Source: Tyto alba (taxonomy: Eukaryota > Chordata > Aves > Strigiformes > Tytonidae). From it: a DNA stretch of 64,000 nt. Below the pieces are notes generated by a model. That model saw only the letters and a list, made by a program, of their open reading frames with translations, was not told where the DNA came from and ran no database searches. The translations under genes and the position numbers were made by a program. Location: positions 2,728,001 through 2,792,000 of the forward strand of contig NW_024881322.1 in the NCBI RefSeq assembly GCF_018691265.1, read 5' to 3'. Positions 1 through 13,300 of the stretch are shown here, one piece after another. Within the stretch, counting starts at the first letter, position 1; each line of letters starts with the position of its first letter.

Positions 1-1251
1 TATTTGCTTTGAATAGATAGGTTTTTCAATATCTGTATGAGAAGTGCTCACTTGACCATCACCCTCTCTATGACCCGCTCCTGTCTATTTTGATTAATTA
101 ACTTATATGCAATAGTCTATGCTGCTATTTATATTCTTCCCCTCGCCCCACTTGCACCTCATCTCTCTTTGAGTGGGATAAACAACAGAACAGTGCAGAC
201 AAATGTTTATATAGAGAGATTGAAGTTGGCTGGGAATCCTGACTCTTATGAAGAAAAATTCTTGCACATTATGTACTGGTGGAACAGAGCACACAAATAC
301 TGTGTTTTGTTGAAAGAAAGCCAGTTATGAACAAGCATGAACAGTAATAATATAAAAGATCACCTCACTTAAGCTTCAAAATGAATACCATCTGCAAAAC
401 TGTTCACAAGCTGCGGTAGAAAACCACAAGTGACAAAAAAATCTCAAAAGAATATTCAATATTTGAACATGACTGTTTATGGTAAAAAGAATTAGAAAAT
501 GGCAGAGAAGATTTTTAACATTTAAAAAAAGAACTGAAAAAAAGCGAATAGCTGAAAGGGTTCCTATCTATTTCTAGCAAACTGGAGCATCCCAGGATGA
601 ACATAAATAAATAAGTATCAAGGTGCAAGGGACGAAGGAATCACTGTTTACTGTTGAAAAAACATTGGCAATCCTTTAAAATGTAGAATTTAAGAACCAT
701 GGGCGAATCTTAAGAGAATTCTCCATAGTGAATTGTTGTTTCTCCTTGCCCAGGATCAAATCAGTCAGCAAGCAATAATAAAGTTAATGCTGATACACAG
801 ATTTTCTTGTTTTTTTGTGGTGTTGGTTTGTTTTTGTTTTTGTTTTTTTTTTTTTTTTTTCCCCAGTATGAGCCTATAGAACTAGTTTTAAACAGCACAG
901 GTTGGGAAGTCAAGACCTGTCTGTAGTCAAGAAGGTATCTAAGGTAATGAGGCAGAATGACTTTGGTCTGTTGGGTATCTGATGGTTGGTGTTGCCCTAA
1001 TGTGAGTCCTTACATCCCTTTTTCCATCCACTTGAAATTTCTTGGGAAGTGAAAGCTGAAGATGGTGTAGACTGTAAAAGCAAGAGATCATCATGCTTAG
1101 AGTATTAATGGCTATCTAGACAGCAGTGCCTCTACCAGTAGTCAATCACTATAGTCCTGGCAGTTTTAGCGTTAGAACTTCAGTACTACTGACCATGAGG
1201 ATGTGTGTTCTGCTAGTACATGAATGTCTTTCTGCTGCTAATCATTCTACT
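1..1251. other. non-coding stretch with T/G-rich patch
   Basis: I see no credible gene here. The stretch is AT-rich, with many stops in all frames. At about 811-860 there is a G/T-rich patch ending in an 18-base T run (843-860), followed directly by 'ccccag'. That resembles a strong splice acceptor, but the only open frame after it meets TAG within about 20 codons and no good donor precedes the stop. I therefore did not call an exon. Confidence 0.6.
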
Positions 1252-1833
1252 TTAATTCTTTGATCTACTAGAAGCTATATAATTTTTACAACTTGATGAG
1301 ACAAAATCTTTTGTTTTGAATAATTTTGGCACGTAAGTATAATCTTGTGTGGGAAAGAGGTTTATTTCTCTATTGAGATAGGGAGGAATTGTGGGAGATA
1401 GAATTTCAAAAGATTTTCCATCTTCCCTTTGCCAAAGAGTTGCTGGGACTTGAATTCTGCGTTTTTCTTTTTTTTCTGCCTCAAGTTCTCGCATTGTGCT
1501 ACGCCACTGACAGTCTGTCAGGAAGAACTATCGGTAGGCTGCCACTGAAGTCATTCTTGTTGATGCAGTTTGCTCCAGATCAAAATTTGGGATTGACCAT
1601 CGTGTCCTTCCTTGGTCATGTTCATGTCTGTCTTCTCGGGTTCTTGATGGTCTGTCCTTAGAAATGCGTAGGATTCCGGGAGCTGCGATCGGTAGATGGT
1701 GAATGATGAGGAAGCGGGCAATGAAGCAGCTCCTGTGGTGTGAATAATTTACTGGGATGATGCTTCCAGTCAGGCAAGACTGTGAGAGCTGGCTGCTACA
1801 GCGGACTCTAGCTGGGTCACTGTCAGCCACCAC
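1252..1833 (-). pseudogene. possible decayed gene or terminal exon (one in-frame TAG)
   Basis: On the minus strand, one frame stays open for about 193 codons except for a single TAG at 1528-1530, and ends at TAA (1252-1254). The part upstream of the TAG (1833-1531) is rich in Arg, Asp and Ser. The downstream part (from about 1527) starts with a charged stretch (MRELEAEKKEKRR) and continues with a Pro/Tyr-rich segment (SPTIPPYLNREINLFP). That composition looks like a real soluble protein rather than random AT-rich translation. A plausible acceptor ('ttcttcctgacag') lies just after the TAG, so the downstream half could instead be a separate terminal exon. No poly(A) tail or target-site duplication marks it as a processed copy. 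I recognise no family. It could be a pseudogene, the last exon of an unrecognised gene, or chance. Confidence 0.28.
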
Positions 1834-3789
1834 AGATTAAAGCAGCCTGAAGACTGTCATTTATCTTTTAGGGGAAGAGAAGTTCTGGAGGAATAATCAA
1901 GCACAAAGAGCGAACAGAGCTTTAAGGAAACAAGACCGAAACTCTCCCTTAATTTAAGTCTTCCTTCAAAAAGCTCTCTTTTCTGCAGGGAGCACTCTCA
2001 AATTTCAGATTGTCTTCATTATAGCTTAAATCAGGCATTTTTGACTGTCAGTAATGTATCCAAGAGCAGAAATTTCTCAGACACGTTGATGGGCTCCCTT
2101 GACCAGGTACTTTCTTTTGCACAATTTAGTTGTTGCTGAATTTGCACAGCGCACAGTCTCACAAGCCTCTGCATCTTGACTCTGGGTGGTGGTTGTGTTT
2201 TTTTATGGGATGCTCTTCATCTGCTCTCAATCTCTTCATCCATTCTACTTCCTAAAATGGAAGCACTGCTGTGGGAGACAGCAGCCAGAACAAGCAGTGC
2301 CCTATGGCTGCTTTTGCTCCTGTTTAACATGACATCTTCTCTTTTAACATTTCTTTAATGAAATGCTCACCTGGAAAAGCATGTAGATTATAACTAGAGA
2401 GCTTACTTGAGAAGATCTTTGAGGTGCCATTCTTCTCCAGTAAAAGATAATTTTTCGTCTTTCACTAAAGCACTTCATTCTGGGTAAGGTTACTCAAAAC
2501 TTTCCCTTTGTTTTACCAAGATCATCTGAATGTGTCTGCTGAAAAGCTTTTCAAGAGTCATGCACTGACGTCTGTTTGGGGTTAATTTTGGAAACCTCCA
2601 AGAGTCAGCCAACATATTGTTATAATAACCTGTGTAAGGTGAGAAGTAGGGGAGACAATGCTTGCATAAGAAGTGAGAAATTAATCATAGCTAGAATGAT
2701 AGAACAACAAATGATAAGCAAACCTTCAGAGTGCAACGTGAAATTTCTTTCTCTTTCTTTAACTTTTCCTTTTATGAGGCTCCAATGAGGTGTACACAAT
2801 GCAGTGGTTTTGCTAGATAGTATAGAAATCTTCTAAAAGCAGGATTAAGCGTTTGATGTTGTTTCCATTTGGAAAAATTCAAGCTGTAATTATTCAGTAT
2901 TACAAAACCAGAAACCAAGGGTATTTGATAGTGTCTGCTTTAGGCTTTGGGCTAGAAAATAGTCTCTCACTGGCTTGGTACTTGTTTAGTAGCCTTCAAA
3001 CTATACTTTGTTCTTCCTACTAAAAACCAAAATTTATTTAAGCATCCTGAAAATGCTGCTCTTGACAGCTGCAGAAAAGACAGCATGGTAACACCAAAAT
3101 GGATTAACTATTAACAGTTGCTTTCTATCGACAAAGCAACAAGCGATGCAATAGAGATTTGTGGAAATACTATCCTAGACATTCAGCTTTTAGATCTGAG
3201 AATGAGACCCATGTAAAGACTCAAATGGTGTTTTCTTGTGACTTGTAGCTGCTCTCCAGAAGTCATAAAAAGGAAAAGGGAATATTTCCCCTTGCAGTTC
3301 TGCCTGTGAGTGCCTGTGCACAGCTTAGGTTGATGCGAACTATTTAACGTCTAAAGGCAGACTATGCCTTTTATGACCACATTATGTAAGTAATTCAAAT
3401 ATACAGGCTTTTTTAGCATACAAAATTATGGATTACTTAATCTTATTTCTTTCTACCCTAAAATATTGGTATCAACAGAAGTTATTTCATCAAGAAGTCT
3501 TTGAAATTGTAATTTGGGGGGGATTCTGAGTATTTCAATGTGGATTATCCCTATCCCATTTCTGAATCAGGATTTGATTAAGTATAGAATTGTGTTTACC
3601 AAATGGAGGTCCATAATCCTAAAGAGCGAAAGCATCTACAAACAAGTATAAATTGTAATCACATTTTTCCAGTTTATAAGCTCAAAGCTTCTTTAAGTAA
3701 AATGGTAAAAAAAAAAAAAAAAAAATTCTAAACAGTAGACAGTACTGTGATTGTTCATACGTTTTATAAATATAGTGCTTCAAAGTCAT
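1834..3789. other. non-coding stretch
   Basis: No gene is supported. Reading frames here are short, at most 70 codons, and lack splice support. A 19-base A run lies at 3707-3725 and a G8 run near 3517-3524. I recognise no transposon ends. Confidence 0.55.
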
Positions 3790-3842
3790 CCAAGTCCTAT
3801 TGACTTCATTGGAGTTGCAGAAGGCTTTGGAACTGAATTTCA
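3790..3842 (+). repeat. relic of old palindromic amniote repeat
   Basis: The words 'tattgacttcattggagttgcag' match the core of an ancient dispersed repeat common in birds and reptiles ('attgacttcaatggagttgc'). Only about 50 bases are recognisable and it is clearly degraded. The family assignment comes from memory of the core motif, not an alignment. Confidence 0.35.
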
Positions 3843-4740
3843 GTTATAGAACCACACCTTAAATTGTTGCAGCCCTTTTAAGTGTTCATCGGTTTTAATT
3901 TTTTAGTAGTTCTGAAAATGCTAATACTTGAAAGTTGCTTCAGTTTTTCTGTCCTATGGCTTTCTTTTTTTTTTTAAAAAAAAATATGGCTTAGTTAATT
4001 TATTTTTGCTTCCATAATATCAAGAAATTGGGAGGGTTAAGGAAGAGGTGATTATTTGTAGTTTTGTGAGTAGGGGGAAGAGGAGTTTGGCAGCTCTCTT
4101 TTAGACCTCCCTGTCAGAGCACATATTGTAAAAGTAGTCTGAAATGTATCCAAAGACGACAAACATAGGAACTGAAATTTTAACTCTTATTGGCAGTGAC
4201 ATTAGTAGACTCAACACAGACTCTGGGGTTTGGATATATTTTTCTTGTTTTTAACTACAGGGATAAAGCAACTAATACAGTTTCAATTTCTTCAGCCTCT
4301 GTGGTATTTTGCTTTAATAGTGGAATATTTTGCTCTCGCCTCATAATTGAAAGACCTCTCTGATGTAAACTGGAACTTGTACTTATTCTAAAAGAGTACA
4401 GTAAGCCCACAGCACTGCACACACATCAATGTATGTATGTATTCCAGAGAGCACTTTCTACATTTGGTTATTAGGAACTCGAGAAACCTGTTTGTGTTTC
4501 TGTGGCTTTCTATCTAATTCTGGCACTGAGATCGTATGGCTGAGAAGTCAAATCTGCCCTTTTAATTTCTTCCCAAATTTGTTGATCCCAAGATTGGCAT
4601 ATTTTCCTTCTGGGCAGTGGGAAGTAGTGACAAAGGCCAGGAAAAGGGAGGGACTGGGACACACCAGTGAGTGGGCAGCAGGAGATGGCTGAACAGCTGT
4701 AGTGGGTGGAATGGGTGGCAGCAGTTAATGGAAGCAGGGG

Positions 4741-4765
4741 AAAAAAAAAAAAAAAAAAAAAAAAA
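4741..4765 (+). repeat. poly(A) run of 25
   Basis: A pure 25-base A tract. No retroposed gene body or target-site duplication is recognisable next to it, so it is best read as a simple homopolymer. Other long A runs lie at 3707-3725 and 24528-24549, and shorter ones near 11476, 12185, 27784, 31481, 49604 and 55510. Confidence 0.85.
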
Positions 4766-5228
4766 TGGAAGGACCAGGCTGCCAGGAAGGTTTCAGCATG
4801 ACAGAAGGGATTTGCATAGACCGGTGGTTCCTGTCTTTTCTGTGGCTGAGATGTACTTGAGAAATTTGGCATTGTGTTTCACTTCACTGAGCTCAGCTCC
4901 TCCTCTCTCCTCCACTTGGACATTCCTGCTGTCTCTGTGTCCCCAGCCCACCCTGTGGTCGCCGTTGCTGTCTTCAAAAAGGCCAGAAGGCACAGGACAT
5001 GGCTCCACATCGAGACAGGGTAGTTCTGGCAAACTTTATTCCCTTGAGCTTCATTGCTTATCAAGTCTATGTTGTTGCCTCAGCAAGGACAACCACATAT
5101 CTCACTGGGAGCGACCATTTGTGGCTTTCTCTTTCCTATTAGTAAATTCCTTTGTACTGGATGAATTGGCTGCCTTTACCCATGGCATGCCCTGTTCAGA
5201 AGCTGAGTTGTCTCTTTTCACCTCACAG

Positions 5229-5289
5229 ATGCCAGACTCACTCATGGAGAATGCACTGCTGCAAAAACTAGGAGTCTTGCCGCAGTCAG
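5229..5289 (+). CDS. candidate small exon (61 nt)
   Basis: A pyrimidine-rich acceptor ('tgtctcttttcacctcacag') ends at 5228 and a good donor ('tcag|gtaacg') follows 5289. The 61 bases between them read M-P-D-S-L-M-E-N-A-L-L-Q-K-L-G-V-L-P-Q-S, ending in phase 1, and begin with ATG. The splice pair is among the best on the plus strand. The peptide is short, matches no family I know, and no partner exon with matching phase is evident. It could be an alternative first coding exon, a lncRNA exon or a pseudo-exon. Confidence 0.2.
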
Positions 5290-5342
5290 GTAACGACAGG
5301 CATCAAAGATATCACAGTAGCCAATGTCAGAAAATTGAGTAA

Positions 5343-7178
5343 CATATATGCAAAGCATTGTGTGGCAACGGCAAGCAGAGAGATAATTTTATCACTTCTG
5401 CTCCTCATGGCAGAGACACTGGCAACAAAATTCACTAGGCTCAGGCTGCCTTTCCTTCTCCACAGCTGTAGTTTTCTATAATTTCCCCATATCAGCTTTT
5501 TGTTTCTCTCAAGAAATGTAAATAGCTTCAGTGTGTGAGTTGAAGCCCTGGGTCACACTATAATGACATTTCCCTTGATTTACAAGCACTCAATCTGTGG
5601 ACTTTACTTACCCCTAGATTAAGCTAGAGGGTCTGCAGCTTCTTAGGACTTGATTTATTTCTATGTGTCACATTCTCTTCTCTCCAGTCTACCTGAATAT
5701 TTTGTCCCTTGTTGTCTTAATTCTAAATCCTGCACTGATATTTCACACAGATTATGCGTGGCTTATTATCACTGTTCACTCATAGTTTATTCCTTCAACA
5801 TCCAGCAGTGTACAGCCTGGAGTTGTACAATTCTAGGGAAGTGTATCTGCCTTCCATAGCTGCAGCTGAAACTTACTTAATAATAAAGCTGTACTGATTT
5901 TGTTTGGTCTCGTAGAAATACTATCATTTATCTTTGTCTCTTTTGATCTGACATAAACAAGAACACTATTTCTCGGGAAATGTCGTACTTCTCGGTGTCT
6001 GGATTTTCACCCAGACTGCAGTTTTCACTTGTAATACATGATCTAGTCTCCATCAGTCAGTCCCAGCTATCCGAATTGAACTAGGAAAAATGATGGACAG
6101 CTTGTGTTCTTTAAAATCTGACATTTAACCTTCCTTTATCTCCATTTGAAAAAGCATGAGAACCTACCAACAGAAGAGCAGGGACGGAAAGAAAAGTTTG
6201 GCTCAGAATTTTGCTCTTTTTTCAGTCAAGCATTGAAAACCATTGTCCAAAGTACGCTGAGAATTAGGGAACAGCAAATTTGTGCAATTGAAAACAGTTA
6301 TGTAAATTGAAATGCCAAATTTCCTGTGCCAGATGCAATATGAATTCACTGTAGGGCAAGAACTATCATTAGAGCTCCCTAGGAAAGGAACTAGAATAGC
6401 GAAGTAATGATTTTAGGGTAATATGCTGATGTTATTTGAAAGCTGGGATTAGGATGCAAACATTTGTGCAGCATTTTGTTTTACGCAATCCCTTGTTAAT
6501 GCATCTGGTATTCATTTTAATACCACTAATCCTAATGGATTCATTTAGTACTCATGTGGATGTCATATGCACTTCCTGTAGGTGTTGTGCTGTGATGAAG
6601 TACTGGTTACTGGACACTTAAAATAAAGTGTTACCACATTTCCTTTGATTATGTAAATTTTTTCATAAGCTGTCACAATAAAATTCTTCCTGGTGTGTGT
6701 TAGCAGAAGCAGCTGTATGTGGAGACCATTGTATCAGCTGTATTTGAATAATGTCATGGCCAGGGGGATTCAAGCCTAATAGATAAAACATTCAGTTATC
6801 CTTGCAGTAAGTGGAATTTGAAAGTGTTTCAGAAAAGCAATCTTGGTTGCACATAGGGATAGAGCAAATGTGCAGGTTTTGTCAAGGTGGCAAATTTTTT
6901 TGAAAAAAAAGGCAATCAGTCAGCATTCACTTTATCCAGAAGAAATTTGTTTTCCGGCTTTTGTGTGGAGCAAGGGATACGAGTGGGGCAATGGGGCACT
7001 GTGGTTTATTCAGCTGGGTGCTTGCTCTTCAGAAATTGGTTTGCCTATCTTATATGTTTGTGAAGTTTGTAATGGCATTTATTCAAGAATAAGCATTGTC
7101 TTGAAAGCTTTCCAAAAGCCTTATTTTATAACAAAATAAATAAGGCTTGCAAAGTGATTACCTTCAGGTTTCTTGGTG
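5343..7178. other. non-coding stretch
   Basis: No gene, RNA gene or recognisable transposon is visible. The longest frame is 98 codons (6843-7139) and lacks splice or domain support. Confidence 0.55.
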
Positions 7179-7320
7179 TTTTTTTTTTTTTTGGGGGGGG
7201 GGGGGGGAGGGGGGGAGTGTCGTATTTTGGGGTTTTTGTTGGTTTGGGGTTTGGGATGATTTTTCTTCATTTGTTTTTTTTTTTTTTTTTTCGAGGGGGG
7301 AGGGGAGTTGTTTGTTTTTT
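7179..7320 (+). repeat. oligo-T/oligo-G low-complexity tract, quadruplex-prone
   Basis: A T run ends at 7192 and is followed directly by 15 G (7193-7207). The pattern A-G7-A-G continues from there. T/G-rich sequence follows, then a second T run (about 7275-7291) and a second G-rich block ending near 7306 ('cgaggggggaggggag'). The first G block alone has enough consecutive guanines for an intramolecular G-quadruplex. The two 65- and 78-codon frames through it (Gly/Phe-rich) are translation of low complexity, not genes. Confidence 0.8.
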
Positions 7321-10300
7321 GCAGTACAGCATAGGAATGTCTGACAGAATGGACTTGAACATTTGGTTATATGGTTTGAATTATTACTAGATTTAGAAAA
7401 GTACTTGTTTGGTAGGGCTGTAGCTTTCTATATGTGGGTTTGTCTCGCATGTCACTGCATGTGATGCACAACGTAGTACTTTAAAGTCAACCCTATTGAA
7501 ATTCTGTTACTCCTTATCCCCACTGCAATAATAAACCCCCCAAAGAAATGCTTCATATAACCCTGCCCTTGTCCACATGCTGTTACTGTAATATCCAGTC
7601 TGCTAAAACTTCTCACCAAGATCTATCTCTAAATGGGCAGAGTAAGGCTCCAGATCAATGTTGGGATAACACAGATTCGGGATACAGCATGTGAAGCTGG
7701 GTCTTAAACTTTTTAATCTGATTCAGCTTCATCCAATTTTTCAAACTTACTCTTTGCATCCATCTCTTTCTGGTAGAAATGTAAGGGAGTTACTTTGTTA
7801 ACATGGGTAGTGTATAGAAGCCTATTCAACGCTCACAGCAAGAGGAAGTCCTCTAAAAGGGTCAAGAGAAGATAGAAGCCTGTTGTTCTTCCTCTGTGTC
7901 TTCCAACAATTGCCCTAGCTTGTGGAGGAGACAGGGACAGTTTTCAGAAGGGTTGGCGTAAAGTAAAGTTATTCTGGCATTGTATCCTTAGCCAGGACCA
8001 GGGGAAAAAAATCACGTATCTCTAATGGCAGGAGAAATCATGGATGCACCTATGGCTACAGAGGAGGTTTTCTAGCGGCTTAGTTTGTCATGCAGGAGGT
8101 GGTATAGCTTTGCACGTAGCAAAGCCTGTTGCCAGCACCTGCCGTGTGTCCAGCAGGAGCCCGAGAGCATGGCTGTGCTAGCGTACCTGGAGCTACAGAA
8201 ACCCCTGGAGCAAGACTGTGAGTGCCAGCAATGGAAACGCTCTTGAAAGCAGGGCTTAAAACCTGCACGCTGACAGGAGCAACCTGCAGCTTCTCAAGCT
8301 GTAGTGTTGTCAGGTGTATCAAATCACCACGAAAAAGACTCATCCCCTTAAACTGCCCATAATATTGCTTATATAAAATAATATTAAATGTGAATTCGAC
8401 TGTGTGTGACTGCTGAGAGCTGAACTAAGTTATCATTCCTGCAGTCACTCATTTATCTGTTCAGAAAGGGGAGTTAAATGGAGTCTTGCAATACTGAAAT
8501 GAGTAGATCATGTTCTCTCTGGTCATGTCAGTCTTCTGAGCTTATGTTCTTCCACAAATTCATAGAAAGGTATTCCTTCTGAAATTTAGGTCTCACGCTT
8601 GTACTTCTGAAGTAATAAAGCTCAGACTGCCTTCTGTCATGTCTTTTTTTGCTAAAGTAAGTAATGCTGTGAAAAAAACATCTATAATAATGTGGATACA
8701 GCAGTTGATGACCAAACCAACCGTATAATTCACAGATAATTGATTTCTGTTGATTCAAAAATAATAGCTTTTCTTAATATGATATGCCTTTCTTACAGGA
8801 TTCCCCTTCAGGGTAAAGGATAAGTTCCTCTCATCATCTTCTATCTTTTCTTCCCCTCTCCAATTCCAGTCATTCCATTAGTCCATGTTAAAATATCAGA
8901 AAGCAAATCTAATGTAAACAAATATCTATAGAGACATCTAAGGTTTTGTATAACTATTTTATGACTGTGACCCCTACCACATGCATGTCCTCAAATAATT
9001 CCTTGAATGAAGACTACAATGTGTATGGTTACATTTTCACACGAAGGAATATGTTATTTCCCATGACACTGTACATTATTGTAGCATTGAGATAATGAGA
9101 TATTATTGACTGTTAAAAATCACTTTTTACCTGTAGGCCACTACTTTTCACATTCTTGGCCCCCTGGAAAATAGCTGAGGTTGTAGAGGGAATTTTGCGT
9201 AGCTCATGGGGATTATACTGTCAGAAAGGAAACATTGGAATGCACTTGTTTGGTTTTTTTTTTTTCCTTTCTTTCTTTTTCTTTTGAGTTAGAGCTTGGG
9301 TCACCAATTAATGGGCTGTTGCCAAAATTACCTTTGACTTTAAAAATGTGAAGTTAATAAAGTAATTTCTCACCATTAAGTTTTGTCAAAATGATTTTGA
9401 GAGAAGGGACCTGCATGTGTGTCTTACATCTTCCTTTCTATTCCAGTCCATCTGCGAAAGTGATACCAAATAAAGGGTCTTCCCCATATTCCACTCACTT
9501 GAGAGCCCCTGAACAAAACATTATTTCCATAGAAGAATTCCTACAACCCAACATGGATTAGTTTCTATGTGTAAAGCATCTTGGATATTTTTGCCACCTT
9601 CAAGGCTTGTTGTGTCATAAGAATGCTGGGCTCCAGCTGATAGGTTTTCTTTGCTGTGTTTCAGTATTGTGTCCCAATTCACGCAGACAGAATCAAACTG
9701 GCATTGTTAGTAAATCCTTTTTTCATTATAAAGTACTGCTTCCCACCTGAGGTATATCACTCTTCCTTGGAAAACACATTGCCAGATTCTCGTAAAGCTA
9801 AACAAAAATATGCTATGTGTAATATATTAAAAATGGTTATTACCCAAATATAATCAGACCCTCACAGTATCATTCCTGTTTATAGCACCTCTAATGCTAC
9901 TAATAAATTTCCATTCTTGGGGCAGTTAAAAATATATTACTTTTCTTATAGTATGTACAGCACTTAATTCTTGGTATTATCGATTCTTCTCACTTAGACT
10001 TTCAGAAGACCTCTTTGGATGCTCACTTCAAAGCTAGTTGTCCTTGCTTCCACCACAAAGTTACCTGAGTGGAATGGACAAAGTACTTTACTAACTATCT
10101 GTAATAAAAATTAATTGCACGTGGTAATCTGGACCTGCAGTGTAGATAAAGTCTGATAGCTTTTTAGTGCATATCTATTTTCCGAGTATCTTTTTAACTT
10201 GTCCGGTCTTTGTATTATTACATGCCAAGGCAAGTGATTGACAGATACCCAAGCTTTGTCAGAAGAGAGAATATCAAAGGAATTCTGGCTGCTTCAAAGC

Positions 10301-13300
10301 AGCAACATTTACAACTTGCTGCATGTGATTCCTGGAGTTTCTTTAAATGAGCTGCTATGTAGTTCTTCAGGAAATATCATCAGTCACTGATCATCAAAAG
10401 GAAACCGCAGGCAAAGATCAGGCAAAGACTGGACAACTCCTTTGTGTTCTAGCTTTACTATGAAGATCACACCACGTATGTATGTCTTTTGTCTGATCTA
10501 CCTTTTTTAGTACTTCAAACAATGTAGTATTTGTGTATCTACATCACAAACTTAAGTGTCTAAGATGTTGTAATCTACGGCATATACTACATAACACTTG
10601 TCTATAGGTGGCCTTAGAAAAGCTATTTTTCATCACAGGAAAAATATCAATGTTCTTCAGAAAATGTTACTGTTGCTTAATCTATTCAGGAGTATCAACC
10701 TTTGACTTTAGTGGTTAAATATGGCAGAAGTAGCTTCACTTCTCAAGGCAGAAAAGCCTTTCAGATCAGTGATCTGCAGCTGAACGCTACTGTTCACATA
10801 TCAATGGTCTGTACTACCTCACTTGAGGAAAGGTAGAACTGAGACTAATCTTGTGTCTTTTCCGGTACTCAGTTTTTAGTTCCCATGATTGTTATTGTGG
10901 TCTGAGGAAGATAATAAATAAATATGATGTCGAATAGCTGTGAACTATCCAAGCAGTTTTGCTTCCACACAACATCATAATCTTGCTGCTATCCATTCTG
11001 GTGTCATCAGGAGTTTCCTGGTTGTTGAAAACTTTTTGAGCAGCATAATTATATAGTGTAACTTTCAGAAAGCTTTTCAATTCCTAGGGTCTAAATTATA
11101 TCCTGACTGTGGTGTGGACAGCATAACATAATGGCATGTTCATCATACCATTGACTGGACTGCTGTGTGACCAAAGCAGAACCTTCGCTCCTTGATGTGG
11201 TGCATCTGGTAATTTTCCTGGTTTTGCCAGTTGCTTCCAATGACATTTTGCATTTCTTTTTCTCTGTAGAAAGAATACACATACATATGTGGGTATGCAC
11301 ACATGCATTTCCAGTTTCACCTTTACAAAATACTGTTGCAAAGGTGGTGTCACAAACCCAGATTAAGAAAGGATATTAATAACTGGTGTTTTAAAGCTGG
11401 CTGCTCTCCTTCATTATGGGACAATTGGGAAATTATAAGAACTTATTCATTGCAAACAGCTGTGTTTATGAAGGAAAAAAAAAAAAAAAGGCAAGCTATG
11501 TTGGCATATATCCATTGTATGCCCGTAAAAGCATAAGCATGTGCTAGTCGCCAGATATGCAAGTCAAAAATGTAGTACTTTAATTAGCTTTGGGTTATGT
11601 CTATGTTCCTAGTTTCAGGGTGCTAGTGTTTCTTACAGCTTGGATACTTTAAAATTAGGAAGAATGGTCTCAGCCCAATAAACTAATCTTATAAATGCAA
11701 TCAATAACATCTATTGCTGTTGCTAATGTAGTTGGTAGTCATAATTCGTTGAGGGAAGATATAGATAATTAACATTTCACAAAGAAAGCTCTTCTTCCAG
11801 GATTTGCCAGGAATTTGAATTAGTGGCGTTAAATTAAAACATTAAGGTGAGGCAGGAAAGAAAACAAGAATATGACCACCACATGAGATACAGAATCATA
11901 TGGAGGTTATTATAGTTGTACTGATACTGGGAGTAAGTAGCTGTTTCAGTCTTACTCTGAACCTGGCCTGATTGGATATTTTTAACCAATGAATTTGGTT
12001 AGAGAATTAAACAGAATTAGCTATGCTATTTAGACTCATAGTAAAATTTGGGTTGTAAGTGACCTCTGAAGATTGCAGAGTCCAAAATCTTGGTCAAATC
12101 CAGTCTAACTTTAGGATGCCCATGGCATTGTTCAGTCAAATTTTGAAAATTTCATTAAATTAGTTCAGAAAGAAAAAAGAAAGAAAAAAAAAAAAAATGG
12201 AAACAACCTTACTTAGTAAAATTTGTTATTCCTTCTGAAATTGTCTGGTTTCATTGATAATAAAAGAGGACATTTGTAAGCATTAGCTCATCAGGAAAAT
12301 AATTGCCTTTATCTTCTTCATGTTTTTATTTTAACAGTGAAAAACAAACCTCAGCAAAAAACCCCAATATTTTGTACAAAAACCTGTTTGTATTTTACAG
12401 TCTTAATTCAAATAGAACTACATTTTTTGTTTTCCAGTTAGTTCTCCTGCCATCTTGAGAATTGCCAAATAAAACTACTACCAAAAAAATGAAGGAAACT
12501 ATTTCAAAAAAAACCAGCAGTAAACACAGTACTTTATATATCATAAAGAAGCATCAAATAACGACACATATTCCTTGTTTGCTTTCATTTATAAAGAATG
12601 GTAAATTAAGTATAATGAAAGCATGAATGCTTTTCAGTAGCAGGAGTATGGTTTTTGAACATAATTCTGGTTTGCCGTAGACCTATACAGAGCAATCTGT
12701 GCTTTGAGTTCATTGTTAATTTTTATTTTAGTATTGAAAATAATGTAGTTGCAGGAAAATTATCCTAGCAGGCTGATATTAATCGCAGGAGGTGGATACG
12801 GTTAAAGGGAAATACACACTTAGAAGCATTTTTACAAGCTTGCAGTTCTTTGCTGCTTGAAGATGTGGGAGTGGTGGAATGGTGCAATGCAGGCGTGCTT
12901 AGGGGAGCATGGAAAACAAAATAATCTCCTTTCGCAACAAATAGTAGGCTAGCATGTATTTGCTAATGCCAATTCATGGCACTGGAGACAGAATTAGGAG
13001 CCTGACAGACCTCCAAAGCTAACTTCCAGGCCAGAAACCCCTTCCTGGCTCTCAGGTAGATCTCAAGCTGGAATCCTTTCTGATGACTCCCTGGGATGGG
13101 AGTAGGGGGGGAAAGCATACTCTATTCATTTTCCACTAGCTCAGTTCACTCGTGTAAGTGAAGACCAGATTTTGTTCTGCCTGGTTTCAAAACATCCAAG
13201 GGCTATTTTAAATTTCTGCGTTTAGGCATGTGGTCTCTGCACAATGGTATGTGTGTTGAACTTGTTGCTCTGTATTCGTGACACGTCCAGCTGCATCCTG

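Larger units (their letters stand above)
4671..5342 (+). other. 223-codon open frame, probably non-coding
   Basis: This is the longest open frame in the window. It runs through a 25-base A tract (4741-4765), which becomes a Lys run, and then through Ser/Leu/Cys-rich sequence with no recognisable domain. Locally higher GC lowers the stop frequency and partly explains its length. Near its 3' end it contains a short segment with strong splice signals, listed separately at 5229-5289. The composition does not look like a conserved protein. I treat the full ORF as probable chance, with a small possibility of a lineage-specific transcript. Confidence 0.2.

Noticed and set aside
867..930. Exon after the strong poly-T/ccccag acceptor
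   Set aside because: The only open frame meets TAG before any usable donor. The acceptor is a by-product of a T tract.
4261..4365. Exon after the strong acceptor 'ttcttgtttttaactacag'
   Set aside because: Two frames stay open for about 27-33 codons but end in stops before the GT at about 4362. No consistent donor.
9131..9163. Minus-strand 33-base open block between acceptor and donor
   Set aside because: It is too short to distinguish from the many chance splice pairs in AT-rich DNA.
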